Assembly: GCA_947475825.1 (NCBI GenBank)
Contig: CANJMS010000007.1
Coordinates: 1-45,360 of the forward strand
Direction: 5' to 3'
Length of the DNA stretch: 45,360 bases
DNA from: Nitrosomonadales bacterium
GTDB taxonomy: Bacteria; Pseudomonadota; Gammaproteobacteria; Burkholderiales; Gallionellaceae
The position numbers were made by a program, and so were the translations under genes. The notes below the pieces were generated by a model. That model had not been told where the DNA came from. It saw only the letters and a list, made by a program, of their open reading frames with translations, and searched no databases. Shown here in pieces: positions 43,298-45,360 of the stretch; positions within the stretch are counted from its first letter, which is position 1; each line of letters begins with the position of its first letter.

Positions 43298-45070
43298 TTA
43301 GAAAGAATCTTGCCCCTTAATAAGAAATTGTACCGATTTAATATTATCTGTGTGATTGATCGGGAAAGCTAAGTCTATGTGAATGACATTGCCAAACGCA
43401 GAGCGATCATTAAACACGCGAATACCGATGCCGACATCACTCAACCAGCTCGGATTGGTGACATTCTGATTAACCCCGCCCCAGGCGCGACCCACGTCGT
43501 AGAACACCGCGCCACCGACCCGAAATATTCGGAGTAAATATAAATTGCTGTAACCGCGTTGTTCCAACGACAACAGCACTCGCTGTGTTCCAGTCTGGTA
43601 GCGCAGCGGGTAGCCGCGCAAGCCTGTGTCGCCGCCTAATAATAATTGATCGGATGCCGTACCTTCATGCACGGTGTCAACAGCCGCCTCGGCATAAAAT
43701 AATCCATGCCCGCTTTGTGGGCGATAGTATCTAGCCAAGCCGCCCAATAAGCGCACATTCCCACCCTCATTCCCATTCCTGCCAGACAGATGCCCAGATA
43801 AAAACAGGCTTTGCTTGGCGGATAGATGCCAGCCCTCACTTACACTACCGTCATAAATCCAATATTTGCGCGTGGAGTCCCACATTGAGCGCCCCAACTG
43901 AACTTTGGCAGTTAAGCCCAGATTAAAAAATTCTGCTCTATTAATTAAATTACGATTAGTGACTTTTTCGAATTTATCTTCAACCACTTCATAACGCACA
44001 AAAGGCGCGATGATTTTTTGATCGAATGGCAACACGGAGGGAGTGGGCAGCAGGGGGTCTAATTGGTATTCATCCTGCTGATATTGCACGCCTGCCGAGT
44101 ATCGCCGTGCCCAGCCATTGACCAGCCCCCTTGATAACCCGCCAAATATTTCGTGGGACGCAGAAGAGTGGTGGTACTGCCCGACAGCGACACCGCTGTT
44201 AAATTCAGATTCGATACGTTCCTTAACGTCCGCCGACATGCCTGCTGCCCAACGTGCATCCAGCGCGTAGAACGGTCTGTTCAATGCAAAACGGTCTTCC
44301 TTGCCATCATCGTAAATGGCGTGAGCATACGAAATTTGTTCCCAATTACCAAATAAATGATTTTTTCCGATCGTAAATTCTGTACCCGTGCGATCAACAT
44401 CGGTTTTACCAGAATAGCCAATGTGTATTCCCATCCCCAAAAGATTTTTTTCAACAAGCATAACGCTGGTTGTGTTGGTGCCTCCCGAGCGGCCAAAAAT
44501 CGCCCCGAATTCGAGTGACCAACTATCCCGTGTTTTAATTTCCACATCGACCCTACCGTCCTTATAATCAACCGGCGTAATGCTCACATCATAAAGAAAC
44601 TGATTTCTACGCAACACCCGCTCGGTTTCCTCAATCAGGCGCACCGAAACAGGCTCGCCCGTCTTAAATAGCAGTGAATACCGAATCACACTGGTGTGGG
44701 TGGTGAAATGCGATGCATTCGCCAGGCGATAAGGCCAATTATCTTCTTTAGGATTTTCCAGATCGAATATGTTCTGCGAGTTAATTTTAATGTTGCCGAT
44801 GACTGCACCCGCCGCTTCAAGCTCGGCAAAATTTAGAGTGGGCGAAGAGGTAACATGCTGTTGTTTGTCCGCAGGTAGTGTTGGTGCAACTGCAGGTATT
44901 TGCGCTGGTATTCTTATTTGCGGTACAGTTTGTTTCAGCCCCAGCAATGGAGTTTGCGCCTGTACCATTAGGGGCGTGGTGATGCATGACAGCATAAAAA
45001 TAAAAGTATGACTCCAAGTCCTATTTAAATTTAAGGTGGGTGAGCATGAATAAAGCACGTTAAAATGCAC
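43298..45070 (-). CDS. BamA/TamA-family outer-membrane protein (POTRA plus Omp85-type barrel)
   Basis: 590 residues. Signal peptide (about 1-38, cleavage near VQAQ), a Pro-rich segment, then at least one POTRA-like domain (about 95-175, with LLFKTGEPVSVRLIEETERVL and PVDYKDGRVDVEI), then a barrel to the C-terminal phenylalanine (FLIKGQDSF). LLLGGDTGLRGYPLRYQTG holds the (V/L)RGY/F motif of the Omp85 L6 loop. One or two POTRA domains and this size exclude BamA proper (five). TamA, ShlB/TpsB or a related transporter is possible; no secreted partner gene is nearby. Confidence 0.85.
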   Translation of the reverse strand: MHFNVLYSCSPTLNLNRTWSHTFIFMLSCITTPLMVQAQTPLLGLKQTVPQIRIPAQIPAVAPTLPADKQQHVTSSPTLNFAELEAAGAVIGNIKINSQNIFDLENPKEDNWPYRLANASHFTTHTSVIRYSLLFKTGEPVSVRLIEETERVLRRNQFLYDVSITPVDYKDGRVDVEIKTRDSWSLEFGAIFGRSGGTNTTSVMLVEKNLLGMGIHIGYSGKTDVDRTGTEFTIGKNHLFGNWEQISYAHAIYDDGKEDRFALNRPFYALDARWAAGMSADVKERIESEFNSGVAVGQYHHSSASHEIFGGLSRGLVNGWARRYSAGVQYQQDEYQLDPLLPTPSVLPFDQKIIAPFVRYEVVEDKFEKVTNRNLINRAEFFNLGLTAKVQLGRSMWDSTRKYWIYDGSVSEGWHLSAKQSLFLSGHLSGRNGNEGGNVRLLGGLARYYRPQSGHGLFYAEAAVDTVHEGTASDQLLLGGDTGLRGYPLRYQTGTQRVLLSLEQRGYSNLYLLRIFRVGGAVFYDVGRAWGGVNQNVTNPSWLSDVGIGIRVFNDRSAFGNVIHIDLAFPINHTDNIKSVQFLIKGQDSF

Positions 45071-45360
45071 CTGATGATTTCCTTAAAAAACATTCTGCGC
45101 TCAACTAGCGAATCATTTTTCTGTGTAAAGTTTCACCCAAAATAATGTCATCAAGTCTAATCATTACACCATTAGGAACCTCTGATTAAGTCCATCATGA
45201 ACCGCGTTGCTGACAAAAAATGGATGATCGAAAGGCGCGCGACGCTGGTCGTAGTTATTCTACGATACCAAGGAGCGCAACACAGCGAGTGCCTATTTTT
45301 GTCGCAACCCACAAGGGCATTGGCATTGCGGGCGGTCTGCGGCGTCAGGTTCCTGGCGAA
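45071..45360. other. Gene-free stretch at the window end
   Basis: Should contain the promoter of the minus-strand BamA/TamA-like gene, but I see no consensus pair. Its right half holds the nested inverted repeats listed above. Nothing else recognised. Confidence 0.4.
45178..45308. repeat. Nested inverted repeats, possible MITE or IS end
   Basis: An outer inverted pair, GTTGCTGACAAAAA (45206-45219) and TTTTTGTCGCAAC (45296-45308), encloses a perfect hairpin TCGTAG-TTATT-CTACGA (45249-45265). GGAACCTCTGATTAAGTCC just before it (from 45175) resembles an IS terminus. No open frame of note. The window ends soon after, so it could be the edge of an IS. Confidence 0.5.

Noticed and set aside
1-45360. 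CRISPR array, toxin-antitoxin pair, restriction or other defence system, prophage
   Set aside because: No regularly spaced repeats and no genes of these kinds were seen on either strand.

Overview
The window looks like chromosome of a betaproteobacterium, probably of the Nitrosomonadales (Gallionellaceae-like, perhaps near Ca. Nitrotoga). This rests on the look of the proteins and on gene neighbourhoods: argC-DUF6776-bactofilin-erpA behind rplM-rpsI, dapF-DUF484-xerC, and a RegB/RegA redox pair. Base composition is roughly balanced. The genus is inference. Most of the window is housekeeping sequence, broken by insertion-sequence (IS) debris and eroded surface-polysaccharide genes.

Layout. 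1-1437: end of an IS1595-type transposase, a displaced copy of the 3' end of uvrD, and a DUF1566 lipoprotein gene. 1438-3879: uvrD helicase carrying extra in-frame sequence. 4051-10165 (minus strand): a TonB-energised uptake cluster of TonB-dependent receptor, PepSY membrane protein, TonB, ExbB and ExbD, followed by the stub of a second receptor. 10342-13389: small HTH regulator, RegB/RegA two-component system, outer-membrane barrel. 13641-19649: HI0933-type flavoprotein, RhlE helicase, ZapE ATPase, dihydroorotase, isoaspartyl methyltransferase family protein.

19650-26943: eroded polysaccharide locus. It holds a truncated SLBB export protein joined to the tail of a DUF4143 ATPase and the head of a glycosyltransferase, then an intact WecA/MraY-type phosphosugar transferase, a small barrel and rfbBAC. 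The fourth dTDP-rhamnose gene, rfbD, lies about 14 kb away (40767). 27020-30867 (minus): rplM-rpsI, argC, DUF6776, bactofilin, erpA. 31048-35099: DUF218 protein, OsmC-like protein, Coq7, QueA, SDR oxidoreductase.

35145-37066: IS graveyard with fragments of IS4-, IS1595- and ISNCY-like transposases around tRNA-Leu(CAA). 37067-41678: dapF, DUF484, xerC, rlmI, rfbD. 41703-45070: TolC-like and BamA/TamA-like outer-membrane proteins. 45071-45360: non-coding sequence with nested inverted repeats.

The most notable signals are fine-scale. (1) A second copy of the last 37 codons of uvrD differs from the first only at synonymous third positions. (2) uvrD contains a 57-bp in-frame insertion bounded by 7-bp direct repeats. 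(3) A 19-25 bp repeat with a CCCC-N4-GGGG core occurs in uvrD, in the DUF484 gene (same reading phase) and in one intergenic gap. (4) tRNA-Leu lies between inverted, defective IS1595 copies that share one nonsense codon. I found no CRISPR array, prophage or defence system.
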